From NCBI GenBank assembly GCA_000349905.1, contig KB722758.1:345069-409068 (forward strand): 64,000 bases of DNA, given 5' to 3'. Made by a program: the position numbers and the translations under genes. The stretch comes from Volvariella volvacea V23. Taxonomy: Eukaryota; Basidiomycota; Agaricomycetes; Agaricales; Pluteaceae. Positions 11,189 to 22,205 of this stretch are shown piece after piece (within the stretch, counting starts at the first letter, position 1; each line of letters opens with the position of its first letter). The notes below the pieces were generated by a model. That model was not told where the DNA came from. It saw only the letters and a program-made list of their open reading frames with translations, and did not search any database.

Positions 11189-12433
11189 ATGGCCATGGCC
11201 GTAGATACGTCAAATCAATCATCGTCTTCTTTCCCCGGGCTTTCACCCAGCATTTTATCAAGATTCATTGCAGTTGGCGACCTCGACATCCATATACTCG
11301 AAGCCCAACCTCCCATCAACCTAAACCTAAACCAAGATTCCACTGTATTCCCTCTCGTCCTCCTACTGCATGGCTTTCCGGAGCTTGCTTACTCATGGAG
11401 GAAGATCATCACGCCGCTTGCATGCCTAGGCTATCATGTCGTTGCACCCGATCAACGCGGTTATGGGCAGACGATAACACGCAACTCGGATGGCAGTGCC
11501 AAACCACCCATTCAATACGATGACGACGTCACGCCCTTTCGTATGATTAACCTCGTTGCGGACGTTGTAGGATTAGTACAGAGATTGGGATATACCTCAG
11601 CCATAGTTATTGGACATGACTTTGGGTCCATTCTCGCGGGTCATTGTGCACTCATACGACCAGACATGTTCAAAGCTGTCGTTATGATGAGTGCACCTTT
11701 AGCAAGTGTTCCGCATCTCAACCCTACAACGGGTCGTACACCACCCCGCTCCCACATTGAGGACCTCAACGAACAACTAGCATTACTTCAACCACCACGA
11801 AAGCACTACACGATGTACTTCTCGACCCGTCAAGCAAACCACGACATGATGAACCCTTCAGAAGGACTCCACGCGTTCTTCAGAGCCTACTACCACGTCA
11901 AAAGCGCAGACTGGCCCGGAAACATGCCCTACAAGCTCTGGAACGCCTCTGCCGAATCCCTCGCTCAGCTTCCCAACTACTACGTCATGCCCTACAACGA
12001 TACAATGCCCCAAAGCGTCCGTCCCCATGCCCCCTCGTTCAATGAGGTGTTGCAGTGCTCCTGGCTCACAGAACAGGAACTCGCGGTCTACGTCTCGGAG
12101 TACCGAAGGACCGGATTTCAAGGAGGTCTAAACCTCTACCGATGTCTGACGGGCACTACCTGGACCCGTGATCTCCTTGCTTTCTCTGGCGCTAAGATTA
12201 CGGTCCCGGCAATGTTTCTATCTGGGCGACACGACTGGGGTGTGTACCAGTTTCCTAGAGCAGTGGATGAGATGAAGGGGACGTTTTGCACGAATATGCA
12301 GGATGAGGATTGTCTGTTGATTGATGGGGCGGGGCATTGGGTGCAGCAGGAGAAACCGCAGGAGGTGATAGGACACTTGGGGAGGTTTTTGAGGAAGATT
12401 TATAAACAGTCTTCGGCTGTTTTGTTTAATTGA
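11189..12433 (+). CDS. Epoxide hydrolase (alpha/beta hydrolase)
   Basis: Soluble epoxide hydrolase of the alpha/beta-hydrolase fold, converting epoxides to diols; 414 aa, a single exon, unusual beside its intron-rich neighbours. Visible motifs: oxyanion HGFPELAYSWR near residue 55, DQRGYGQT, nucleophile Asp in GHDFGSILAGH, a cap-domain stretch, and the catalytic His in GAGHWVQQEKPQEV near the C-terminus. HDWGVYQ is probably the acid-residue loop. The frame stays open back to 11018, overlapping the end of YVH1, so I take the first ATG after it at 11189 (MAMAVD). No signal peptide. Such enzymes act in detoxification or secondary metabolism; the P450 genes nearby could supply epoxides, but that is only inference. 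Confidence 0.88.
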   Translation: MAMAVDTSNQSSSSFPGLSPSILSRFIAVGDLDIHILEAQPPINLNLNQDSTVFPLVLLLHGFPELAYSWRKIITPLACLGYHVVAPDQRGYGQTITRNSDGSAKPPIQYDDDVTPFRMINLVADVVGLVQRLGYTSAIVIGHDFGSILAGHCALIRPDMFKAVVMMSAPLASVPHLNPTTGRTPPRSHIEDLNEQLALLQPPRKHYTMYFSTRQANHDMMNPSEGLHAFFRAYYHVKSADWPGNMPYKLWNASAESLAQLPNYYVMPYNDTMPQSVRPHAPSFNEVLQCSWLTEQELAVYVSEYRRTGFQGGLNLYRCLTGTTWTRDLLAFSGAKITVPAMFLSGRHDWGVYQFPRAVDEMKGTFCTNMQDEDCLLIDGAGHWVQQEKPQEVIGHLGRFLRKIYKQSSAVLFN

Positions 12434-12529
12434 CTTGATTTTGTGATCTGAGTAAGTTGTACATCTAGCAAGGTGGAGTATGTATACTACTGCAGGAGCA
12501 ATTGTACGGGCTTCTACTACGAGCCTTGT

Positions 12530-12890
12530 CTACTTTTGTCTTCTGCTGCGAAAGACAACTCTGGTATTGGTCAGATTATTCGTCGCACCTGGAGACTACG
12601 TCATCAGCCTTTCCTCTTGCACCTCCACAAGCAACTCAATGAGGTCTTTAGGCGGCAAAACCTTGCACTCTCTAACAATGCTTACAATCACGCAGACACG
12701 CTCCGCCACAGCAAACCTCTGTCCGATACATCGACGCAGATCTACCGAGAAGGATAGGACTTCAATGGAACAAACGTAAGTTCAGGGTTAAGTTCAGCGG
12801 GAGGAGGCTACTTACATGCATCTTGTGGCCAGCGATCATCGTCTTTGTTGGTGAAACGTTCAGGCTTGTGTTGTGTTTACCATCTGTACG
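12530..12890 (-). pseudogene. Cytochrome P450 C-terminal remnant
   Basis: The minus strand holds the last part of a P450. The PERF block reads KPERFTNKDDDRWPQDA (about 12870-12825). After an intron comes the heme region LSFSVDLRRCIGQRFAVAER, then ERLMT, an in-frame TAG where the homologue at 19.6 kb has Lys-Trp, then SPGATNNLTNTRVVFR and a stop at 12530-12532. The heme motif FxxGxRxC has Asp in place of the conserved Gly. A TAA lies a few codons upstream of KPERF and no upstream P450 exons follow. It resembles the P450 gene at 19579-21911 most closely, so it is probably a decayed third member of that cluster. Confidence 0.75.
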
Positions 12891-13567
12891 ATCCCAGTAG
12901 CCAGGACACGGAGACGGATTGTCTCCGCTTTCTCCGCTTCCTGGACTTTCTAAATCATGATTGTCTGGGGTCGCATAAGCCTGTCGCTGCAATCCGTATC
13001 TCAACTGTTGTTAGTCTCGATCGGTTATGTAAATTGGTGAGTATTACATTTAGTTGCAGCCAGGTACATGGGCCTTGTATGCGTATTTTATCTGCTTAGA
13101 TGATATCCGAATATCATTATACTCCTGCAGATACTACCACGCTCCGTCGAGGTAGTGAATGAATAACGGCATCATTATTTGTGCGACTACATGATAAATC
13201 GTCCAAGTGCACTCGTACGCGTACGTTCAAGGATTTGATACACTCAAGTCTCAAAACCATTCAGGTAAGTGTAGTCTTTAAAACCTTCAATGTACAGTTA
13301 TCCAGAACCTTTCCGCTGGTGATATTCTTGAGGATGAATCGGAAATTCTCCAGCTTGAGGTGTTGGGGATCTTGTTGGACATCTGCTCCAGATTCGTATG
13401 TAATGATCCATTCATTTTTCTAAATGGTGGTGAATTTAACGTCGAGTATAGAAGTACACCATGCTACTCACCTCTGGATCAACTGCCTTGCATGTTTTCT
13501 CATCACTCGAAACAAACATCCATTCAACTGTTCCGCTCTCTTGCGAATTCGAGTAACTGCAATTGAT
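12891..13567. other. Intergenic, nothing recognised
   Basis: Only short chance ORFs. It separates the P450 remnant from the first family A gene. Confidence 0.4.
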
Positions 13568-14820
13568 CTAGTTCGTGTTAATCAGGTGCAAGAACGAGAA
13601 AATTATCGCTCTTACTGTTGAAGCCTCTATGGGGAACTTGTTGCTCTCAGGTTCAACCTGCAATCTTATGTTCAATTTTACAGTATTTGTAACAAGTGAA
13701 CTACTTACCGCAGCGGCCATTGCGAGTGGTGCTGCTCTGGCAACTCTTGCATTACCAACTGGTAGGATGTCATAAGGACCGTCCCACCAATTAGGGTCTT
13801 CATTGGTCCAAGCACCTCTTTCCCGGTCTCGGTCCCTGAGATACTGATGTGGCTTATTAGTGGAATTTTGGTTGTATGGCACTGTCAAACTGACCTGTAC
13901 AATGTACGGCCTCTTAGATTTGTTGAAATCGTCTGAGAAATCACCCTCAATTTTCTTCTTCATGATCGCTTCATTATCAATTATCAACGGCTCGTCAAGC
14001 CACATCTCTGCGATCCGGGGAGTCAGTTAGCACAATGTACTATTAGTCAAAGAATGTCATACTGATGTTCTCGACCCAATTTGACAGGGCTTTCATTGCT
14101 TCCAAAGCGGCTCGCGCCTTAACTCTTTCATACGACAAATCCCGAATGGCTTTCTGCATATTCTGTAAGGTAGGGCCTTCAGCCATTACGCCTAGTGGTT
14201 GAAAATAACGGAGACAAACCGAACGTTCTTCTGCACCTTCAAATATGCCGCTGAACAGGAATGCAAAACCTGCGACTATACCAAGGACCAGTCCAATGGC
14301 TCCAATAGCTGCCCAGGCCGCACCACCCGTTATAACTCCTAAGACAACGAGGCCTCCAATGATCACGCCACTAGCTACGGAGACGATTCCTATGACTTGG
14401 AAAAGGATGGACTGTATTTCATCCGATTTGTCGATCCTTGAAGGAGCACAGTTATTCTGAGTCATTGCAAATGCAAGACCAAACGTACTGTTGACTGATT
14501 CGAATGTAATCAGCAAGCGCATCACCTTTGAGGATGTTTTTAACTGCATTGTCCAGTTCGTCTGGTGAGTTATATCCGTATTTATGCAGAAATTGGGAAA
14601 GGCGAGGCTTGATCTCCTTCAGGACTTCGTCTCTACAATCCATAGATAATTAGCAATTGGTACATCTTAAACATAACAAGGTGGTATACCTATGCTTCCT
14701 TAGATCTTCAAATTGCCTCGCATAATCCTCTGTGTCATTCTTGAGCTGCTGGGCTCGAGCCCTACGGTTAGGATTATCTGGGTAGAAGATGTCTCCTGGT
14801 TTACTGATATTGCCACCCAT
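13568..14820 (-). CDS. Family A member A1, divergent helical protein with hydrophobic core
   Basis: Unrecognised protein, related to the genes at 15469 and 17310 by layout. Predicted join on the minus strand 14820-14690, 14632-14489, 14436-14220, 14162-14063, 14007-13895, 13843-13568; 326 aa if the last in-frame segment is not spliced. The N-terminus MGGNIS fits an N-myristoylation signal, unlike the other members. Then comes the shared FYPDNPNR start, charged helices, and a hydrophobic stretch rich in Gly, Val and Ile (SVASGVIIGGLVVLGVITGG and onward, about 14400-14270). The helix AIRDLSYERVKARAALEAM aligns with AIKELCIRRLTTKKIQ of A2. The motif AWTNEDP near the C-terminus is shared with A2 and A3. 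Function unknown. The layout (helices around a hydrophobic hairpin) recalls alpha-helical membrane-inserting proteins, but this is only a shape argument. Confidence 0.6.
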
Positions 14821-15468
14821 TGTAAAGGAGAGCAGGGATCGAATTTGACGATGACTTTTACTAGGTAATTATTTTATATCTGTGATTGGGGTTCCCCAAA
14901 ACACCGCAACAGTCGGCGCATCCAGCTGACCATGTCCAGCTGATGATCCCACTCAGGTAATGAAAATTTTCGCAGTCATTGCTTTTGGTCTCATGGTATG
15001 TGGGTTCGCGAATGTGCGTTAGGAATGCAATGACAAAGGGTACTTATGGCCGAGATACCAATTGTTCGGAGAAGAGGAATTAGCATCAGGACTGACAGAT
15101 TCCAGCTATTTTCCGTGATGTATGGCGGTGCTCCTATTGTACCTTTCATTGCAACCTCAATCTGACACTTCTGTGTATCACCTGTTCAAGGGACTTTGAC
15201 AGAGGTTAGCGCCACAAATAACATATGCGGGGAGTATAGCCCTGACAGAAGGAATGGAATGGGTGTTACTTTGATGGTACCATCGCCGATGCCGGTTCAA
15301 CGCATGTCCGTCCAATGTAACTCCGGCGTTCCATTGAACTGGGTCAAATCCTTATTGAACACAGGAAAGTACCGCAACATTGAGCAGAGACTCATCATAT
15401 AAAGGCCCAACGAAATTCGATCGACCATCAAACCAGACAGGCATTCACTCACCAGACGAAAACACACA
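14821..15468. other. Shared divergent upstream region of A1 and A2
   Basis: The 648 bp between two family A genes transcribed away from each other holds no gene. A TATA-like gatataaaat lies on the minus strand at about 14870-14880, and the A2 TATA box sits at 15398. Confidence 0.5.
15398..15404 (+). promoter_or_regulatory. TATA box of family A gene A2
   Basis: TATAAAG 71 nt before the ATG at 15469, like the lysozyme promoters. Confidence 0.55.
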
Positions 15469-16726
15469 ATGGGCATTCTCTACCCTGGTGAGCATACATA
15501 TACCCCAACCCATACTCCTAGGATCTAACAGCCACTGCAGACAACCAGAACCGCGCCAACCGTGTCAACCAGCTTGCCAGCGACATTGCTCAGCTCCAGA
15601 CCCAAGTCAAGGAGACCGTCGAGGATGCCAAAGTCCAAGACCAAAGGGCAGTCGTAATCCTTGACAAGATCGCCAAGGAACGCGGTTACAAGACTCTCGA
15701 CGAGTATGTCGCATGGGCTGAGTCGCAGCTCAGCGCAGAAGATAAGGAGAGGTATCAAAACATGAAGAAGGAGCTCGACAAACAGGATGAGGCCCTTGAC
15801 CTTTCGATGAAGGTCGCTACAGGCATAGCCGGTATAGGCTTTATCACTGGCTTGTCTGGTGGGTTCTTTCTTGCTCGTATTTCGGCCATTGCTGATATTT
15901 TCAAAGCCGTTATCGTCAGCACTATCTTCCAGAGAAGGCTAATTACAGTGACCTTCCAGGCTGTCGCAGTCGGCTTGGTGAGAATACTTGCTGGTATGCG
16001 TTTGTTTAGCCATTAGATGACTCGTGATGATAACGAAAATAATCACTCAGGTGATCTGTCAAAGGGTGCCAGTTTGATGGCAGCTGCAGGAAGGATACTG
16101 AAATCAGTATTCAAGGGAGAGGCTCTCGCTGGTAAAGTAGCCACCGTCTTCAAGGTGCTTAAGATTGCCGGCGAAGTCCTTTCCGTGCTTGGTATCGCAT
16201 TGGATGCGATTTTACTAATCTATGAGGCCATCGATGGCGCAAAACAGCGTGAACAGTTCCAACAGTAGGTTGCTTTGTATAGGTTTCGCTTTCTAGCTCT
16301 GACCACCCAGGGCAGAGCGATCAAAGAGTTGTGTATTCGTAGGCTGACCACCAAGAAGATCCAACAATACGTCCGAGTGACTTTGCAATTCGCAAGTGAC
16401 GCCAAGGCAGTTGCGGATTATGCGGAGACGCTACAGGAACTTGTCAAGGAAGGCGATATGACGCAAGCAAGAGCAGATGAAAAGGTTAGGGCTAAGATGG
16501 GCGAACTCGCACCAAAGGTTACTGCAGTAAGTCATTGTTCAGCTCGCCCATGCTCACGGGAAGTGTCTGAATATCGTGGTAGGCCATTGATGCCATCGAC
16601 GACCAATCCATCTGGAACATGCTGAACGAGCAGGATAAGAACTCCAATATCGCTTGGACAAACGAAGATCCTACTTTGGCCCAGATGCTGGCTTCCATTG
16701 ATGCAGAGCTTGCGAAGAGCGGCTGA
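15469..16726 (+). CDS. Family A member A2, helical protein with central hydrophobic segments
   Basis: I do not recognise this family. Predicted join 15469-15487, 15541-15858, 15907-15993, 16051-16264, 16316-16526, 16583-16726; 330 aa. No signal peptide. A 19-nt first exon codes for MGILYP. Residues about 10-105 are charged amphipathic helix (NRANRVNQLASDIAQLQTQV), then a Gly-rich hydrophobic stretch (VATGIAGIGFITGLSG) and a second one (ITVTFQAVAVGLVRILAG). A third hydrophobic helix (VLSVLGIALDAILLIYEAID) follows, then basic and acidic helices and the C-terminal AWTNEDPTLAQML. The exon lengths 19, 318, 87, 214, 211, 144 are identical to those of A3. The helix / hydrophobic hairpin / helix order is reminiscent of alpha pore-forming proteins, which is a hypothesis from shape alone. 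Confidence 0.75.
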
Positions 16727-17309
16727 AGGATTTAAGCATTGAGAAGCAAAGTGTACTATGAATGATTGTATAGTTACAACTCAATGTCTATAACTTCATT
16801 GTGAATATGATTACCGGTGTTGAAGCAATGAAATAATAGCACGACCACATACTTTGCATGGTGGGGGCTAGGAACATGCACGTACCAAAATTGGCTTGTC
16901 GCATAATTCTAGGCGGTTAGCGCTTCAACCTCCTGACGCCATAGACAGTACGGTAGAGAAGCAGTATCTGTTATACTGACGATAAAGAAAGTCATCTCCT
17001 GGGAAATGAGTAGCTTGTCGGTACTCACTGGCACGAAGTGACAACCTTGAGGTCAGAGAGGAGTATCAAGCACTGGGCTACGAGGTAGAGAAAGGTGGGA
17101 ATTGATGTAGTTGTAACAGTCTAGAAGCAGCCAGCGCGCATAAAATGTGGAAATCAGGTGGCAGACATTGTTCGGCAATTGATGAGGTCGATGAGAAGTG
17201 GAGGCTCTTCCAAGTCCAGGATGCTTGAACAATAAGGTACTCTCATTCTTCAGAAGCTACATCACTATATGCAGAAAACTCGTCCCCTAGTCATTGAAGC
17301 TCATCCACG
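16727..17309. other. Convergent intergenic region between A2 and A3
   Basis: No gene seen. The 3' ends of A2 and A3 face each other across 583 bp. Confidence 0.5.
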
Positions 17310-18566
17310 TCACAACTCCGCATTTGCAAGCTCTTCCTCAGCCATTCGCATAATTTCCGCAAAGCTGGGATCTTCGTTAGTCCAAGAGAATCTGGACGAA
17401 TCTAGTTGTTGCAACATCGCGTAAACGGATGCGTCGTCCACCTCATTAACGGCCTGTGAAGTGAGGGTCAGCACACTGTGATGTTTTGCGACTTAAAGAA
17501 AGTTCTACCTTTTCGATCTTTGGTCCCAACGCGGCTAGTTTGTCCCGAACCTTCTGATCTACGGTACTTTGTGGGATGGTACCGTCTAGGACGAGCTCTT
17601 GGATTGAATTTGTGTAACTGATTGCTGCTGATACATCTGTTGCAAACTGTAAAGTCACTCTGGTGTACTGCTGGATCTTCTTGGTAGTAAGTCGGCGAAG
17701 ACACAGTTCCTTGATTGCCCTGCATCTGGTGTTAGAATCATTCAATATGTTCAAGAAGATGGGACTCACTTCCTGAGCTCCTCTCGCTGCTTCGCACCAT
17801 CAACGATCTCGTAGATGAGGATTATAGCATCGAGAGCAATACCAAGGACAGATAAAATCTGTCCCGCTACTTTGAATACTTTGAAAGCAGTGGCAACACT
17901 CCCTGCAAGATATTCTCCCTTCAAGACCGATCCAAGAATCCTGCTTGCAGCACGCAGGACGTCGACACCAACACCAAATTGACCTGAAATAATGTTAATA
18001 GATGGTATGCCTCAAAGTGAACCGGACTAACCCGTAAAGATCTTGACAAGACCCAATCCGATTGCGTGAAGGGAGACCCTGAGCAAACTCCTTTGAAAAA
18101 GGGCACTGATGGCCAAGCCTAGGTTCCGGGTGTAAGCAGCAATCAAAGTGCCCAAGAGACATTTGTATACCTGTCAATCCAACCTTCAGACCTGTCCCAA
18201 TATATCCGAGAGTGGATTTGATGGCGAGATCGATTCGGTCATCTTTGTTCTGCAGTTCTTTCTTCATGTCGTTATACTTCTGCTTGTCTTCTGGGCTTAG
18301 CTGAGCTTCTGCGTCCTTGACAAGCTCATCAAGCGTCTTGAAGCCACGCTGCTTAGCGAATACGTCCAACAGTTGAACAGCGTATTCGTCCTGCTTATGT
18401 GCATCTTCAACCGCTTCCTTGACTTGTGTTTGAATTTGCGCAATATCTGCTGCGAGCTGGTTGACACGGTCGGCACGGTTCCTGTTATCTGCGAAATTCA
18501 ATGTAAACTAATTAGATTACGGTAGTTGGCAGGTTGAAATGACTAACCGGGGTAGAGGCTGCCCAT
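17310..18566 (-). CDS. Family A member A3, helical protein with central hydrophobic segments
   Basis: Close relative of A2. Predicted minus-strand join 18566-18548, 18488-18171, 18118-18032, 17983-17770, 17719-17509, 17453-17310; 330 aa, every exon the same length as in A2. The start is MGSLYP, then RNRADRVNQLAADIAQIQTQ. The first hydrophobic stretch is IKSTLGYIGTGLKVGLTG. The exon coding for LAISALFQRSLLRVSLHAIG is read in a frame other than the longest ORF there and is fixed by splice phases. The C-terminus contains SWTNEDPSFAEIM. The gene is intact as predicted. It lies convergent to A2 and upstream of the P450 genes. Function unknown. Confidence 0.75.
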
Positions 18567-19578
18567 TGCGATGTATAACTTGTGTTGAAAGTGAGAAGTA
18601 GGCTGTCGTTGAGGCTGATGAGTTCTCGCTTCTTCCTGACCTTGATATATGATTCTGTGAATCGAGATTATCGGAATTATACGATATGACGAATGGAGCA
18701 CCGAGTGCCGTTGATTCCTTTAATCGGAGATCACAAGAGCCCATGGCCATCGGTGGTATCACCTGGACAAGACATGACATTTGAACGACAGCACGTTCGG
18801 CGTTGGCCTACTGAACAATATGAAGAAGGCGTTCATCTGCCGGGAAATCAACAATAGTTCAATATGACGGACTGTCTTTCCCTAGCTTCGATTTCGAAGG
18901 CCGAATCGTTCATTTTTTGACATATGCGAGTGATTTGCGGTGGAATGATGGCAGTTACTTATGGAAGGAAAAACGCGTAAAATTCCTCCTGAAACAATTC
19001 ACACTGCTTGAGACGGTGTTTCATGGGCACCGCTGTAAGATAGCCGTAGGTGGTTTTGCAAGGAAGAGAGGAAAAATGAAAGCGATTTGTAGCAGAGTGG
19101 GCTGATCGTGAAAGGTTTGGTAGGCGGCAGTCCCAAGGATGATGTTGCATTGCTCCAGATCAGTTTCGAGCCCATCGTCCCCAGAGATCCCCACTGCCCT
19201 AATAGTCCACAAAACTGCGTCACATCCTCTGGACCTTCCTTCGAGGAGTTCGCGATAGCGGTTACGAGGGATGTCGGGTGAGCAGGAGGACCGACGCTGT
19301 GACTGCATGGAGTGACGGCATGACTGTCACGAACGGGGTGCCACCGCCGTGACTTGGATCGGGACTTGCAAGTTGGCAGACAAATGGCTAGAGGTCACCG
19401 CAAGGCTTCAACGTTTCAGACCAACACCAACCTTTGGCTGTGTACGTGAATGTAGCATCATTTTGTTGAGTCATTCCATTTTCGTTGATTAGCAATATAC
19501 AGTGGTGTAATCGATTCTAAAATTAATATTGCACCAACGCACCAGACCGAGAAAGGTACGCTCGAGCTGATCCTCGGT
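18567..19578. other. Intergenic between A3 and first P450
   Basis: No gene supported. A weak TATA-like catatatc on the minus strand near 18640-18650 may serve A3. Confidence 0.4.
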
Positions 19579-21911
19579 CTACAGATCCCCCAATCCCTTC
19601 CTACGACGGAACCGGACACGAGCATCTGTAGGGATGATAGTTGCACCCGGAATCCACTTCATCAGCCTCTTCTCTTGATCCTCGAGTGGAAGGCCGATAA
19701 GGTCTTCAGGTAGTAAGAGCTCATACTCCCTCACGATGCTAGCCAGCAGGCAGATGGCCTCTGCTTGAGCAAAACGTTGCCCAATACACGATCGTGGACC
19801 TGCTGAAAATGACAGAACTATGGATCAAGTTTAGAGATCCTGCCAGCGGGACTAATGAATAGGCACTTACGGGCGTCTCGTGGCCAACGATAGTCGTCTG
19901 TGTCGATGAACCGCTCAGGTTTGTACTTCTCCGCGTCCTTACCCCAGTGCAGCGCTATCAATTATACAACAAAATATGAGTGCGCATACATGCAGGAAAT
20001 GGATAGCATCTTACGATTGCGGTGAAGTGCAGCGAGGTCCATCAAGATATAACTACCCTTTTCTATGCAGACATCAAAGGTGCCTGTAACCTGGGCGTTG
20101 CCATCATGGGTTGGGATAAACCGTCGCGCCTGTAGGATACAATCGTTAACCACGATCTTGGACAGACGGGGCACCACTGGGTATAGTCGCATGGCCTCGT
20201 ATATCGCTGCTGTTGTATACTCCTGTTGACAGATGAAGTTGCCTGGTCTATAGGACGATGTCGTCATTAACCTACCAAACTAGTCATACACCCTTTATGC
20301 GACTAGGGGAGGGTGTAAGTATAAGTCCACTCGTTTTGATTGGCTCCACACTTACAGCGGGTTGATCACTCTGAGGAACGCCATCAGGCCAGAGCTTGGA
20401 CACTTCGTCAAAAACTTTGGCTTGAACTTCCGGATACAAGGCCATAAAGCCCATCACAAAACAGAGAGTATGGGCCACCGTCTCTGTAAATGTACTCTAA
20501 ATGTGGTTGTCGAAACTAATCGAGAGACACAGTACCCACCATGTCCCGCCAACAGAAAAGCCTGATAGGACGAACCGTGGTTGGTTAGAAAATGCCCACT
20601 TAATCGATAAACGCTGGAACTGACCAAAGTATCCGAAAACAATTCGCTATCGGTCAACCTCTTGCTGCTCTTCTCAGAATAAGTCATATTGGCCTCCACC
20701 AAATTCTTCAGAAGTGCTGCATTTATTCCTTGACCCTTCTCCCCGATTCCACCACCCTCGTTTTCCCACTGGTACACACCGGCCCGCGCTAACGAAATCA
20801 TATCCATAATGTGCAAACGCATTTCCTCGCTATATAATTTAACCTCCTTTAAGATCCCACTAACGAATGGAATTTTCACCCGTTCTACTAATCCAAAAGC
20901 CCAGGTTGGGACGATCACTCTTACGAAGATAAGACGTAGGAATCCAAAGATTGTTTGGTCGAATGGTAATGTGTGGCCAGAAGGTATTTCTGCTAGTTCC
21001 TCAGGGGACCAGGGCATTCGACGCCCAAATCCAGCAGCCGAAATGATGTGCAAGCCAATCTGTCATTTATTCATGATCAGCTTCATGCAATCCCGCGTTG
21101 CTGGTAATCGCATACCTTGGTAAAAGCGGAATTCAGCTCAACTTCAACCCCAGTGGTGCCCGACTTGACGCCAGACTCGTCGATCTCCTGAAACCACTCC
21201 CTCGCTAATCTTTGACACTCATACCAAACTAACGCGATATTGGACTCGCTGAATGCAGGGTTCACCACCGTTCTGTGTCGTCTCCAATCCGCGCCTTCAG
21301 CTCCAAGTATCGATTCGCCGAATACCCTCAGTATGTCGTACTGTAAACGTGAGTATATGCGCATCAGAAACACCCCTCGAATGATAGAATGCATATATGC
21401 TGGTTCACGTACTGTTTCGGCGTCTTTGATGATATGGCCACCCCGATCAGAGGTAACGACCTTGAGCGCATCCGCATCGCTTATCCAATAAATAGGTGTA
21501 TTGGTCCAGAAGTGGACCGATGATATGCAGGTGCTTCCGTAGTTCTTGTAATCTTAGTATCGTCGTAAATGATATATAAATTTGGGGCAATGCGGAATGA
21601 GGTTGAGTCAGGAGGTACTCACGAGTGAACCTCGCATACCAAGATCCCACCGAGCCCTTGAGCGGGAATATGGATCCCAAAAGAAACGACGCCGCGTGAA
21701 AGGGTTGTATCCAAACTATGACCTTGCCAGGACAATTTCTGGATTGGGGGAAAGAGTCAGAGTGAGTGCGCGCCCACGTTGGCGGGTGACGCTATTGCCC
21801 AACCCACCCCAACGAGCGGAAGCCCCTGTACAGGGCAAACGCCTTCTTTGCAACGAATGCAAAACAGGCAAGGTAGAAAATGGAAACAAGGTGAGCAGAC
21901 ATCGGGGACAT
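19579..21911 (-). CDS. Cytochrome P450, copy 1
   Basis: Membrane-anchored microsomal P450 monooxygenase, substrate unknown. Reading on the minus strand: N-terminal anchor (HLVSIFYLACFAFVAKKAFA, ATG at 21911), exon with GSVGSWYARF near 21620, YWISDADALKVV near 21480, RVFGESILGAEGADWRRHR near 21290. The I-helix block AGHET is split by an intron near 20550-20480. The K-helix ExxR appears as EAMR at about 20198-20187, PERFIDTDDYRWPRDA near 19920-19880, and the heme loop FSAGPRSCIGQRFA near 19810-19770. The stop is at 19579-19581. All signature motifs are present with no in-frame stop in the exons I followed. It has many short introns; exact joins were not worked out. It is paralogous to the next gene and to the remnant at 12530. 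Confidence 0.85.
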
Positions 21912-22205
21912 CGCTGCGCTTACGGCGGGGCAGGACGACTGGGAGCTTTGGTTGAAAGGAGGGAGGCAGTGGGTCTTTGCTGCCAATTTTCCACCTTATC
22001 AGAGTTTCCAACAAGGCAAAGAAGATGGGAGTACAATTTGTTTTATTCCCCGCCTTCTTGTCTAGGCCCTTTAAGCGAGCCAACTTAGTGCTGCCAAACC
22101 CGGAAGGAAGCACCTCATTGAATGGAAAAAATCACATGTGTGGGCGCACCACTAGCAACATCTTTATTGTCCTCTGAAATACGAAGTACAGGCTCCATAA
22201 ACCCT

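Noticed and set aside
13568..18566. Naming family A as a specific pore-forming toxin family
   Set aside because: Only the order of helices and hydrophobic segments supports it. No diagnostic motif of a named toxin family is visible, so I leave the function open.
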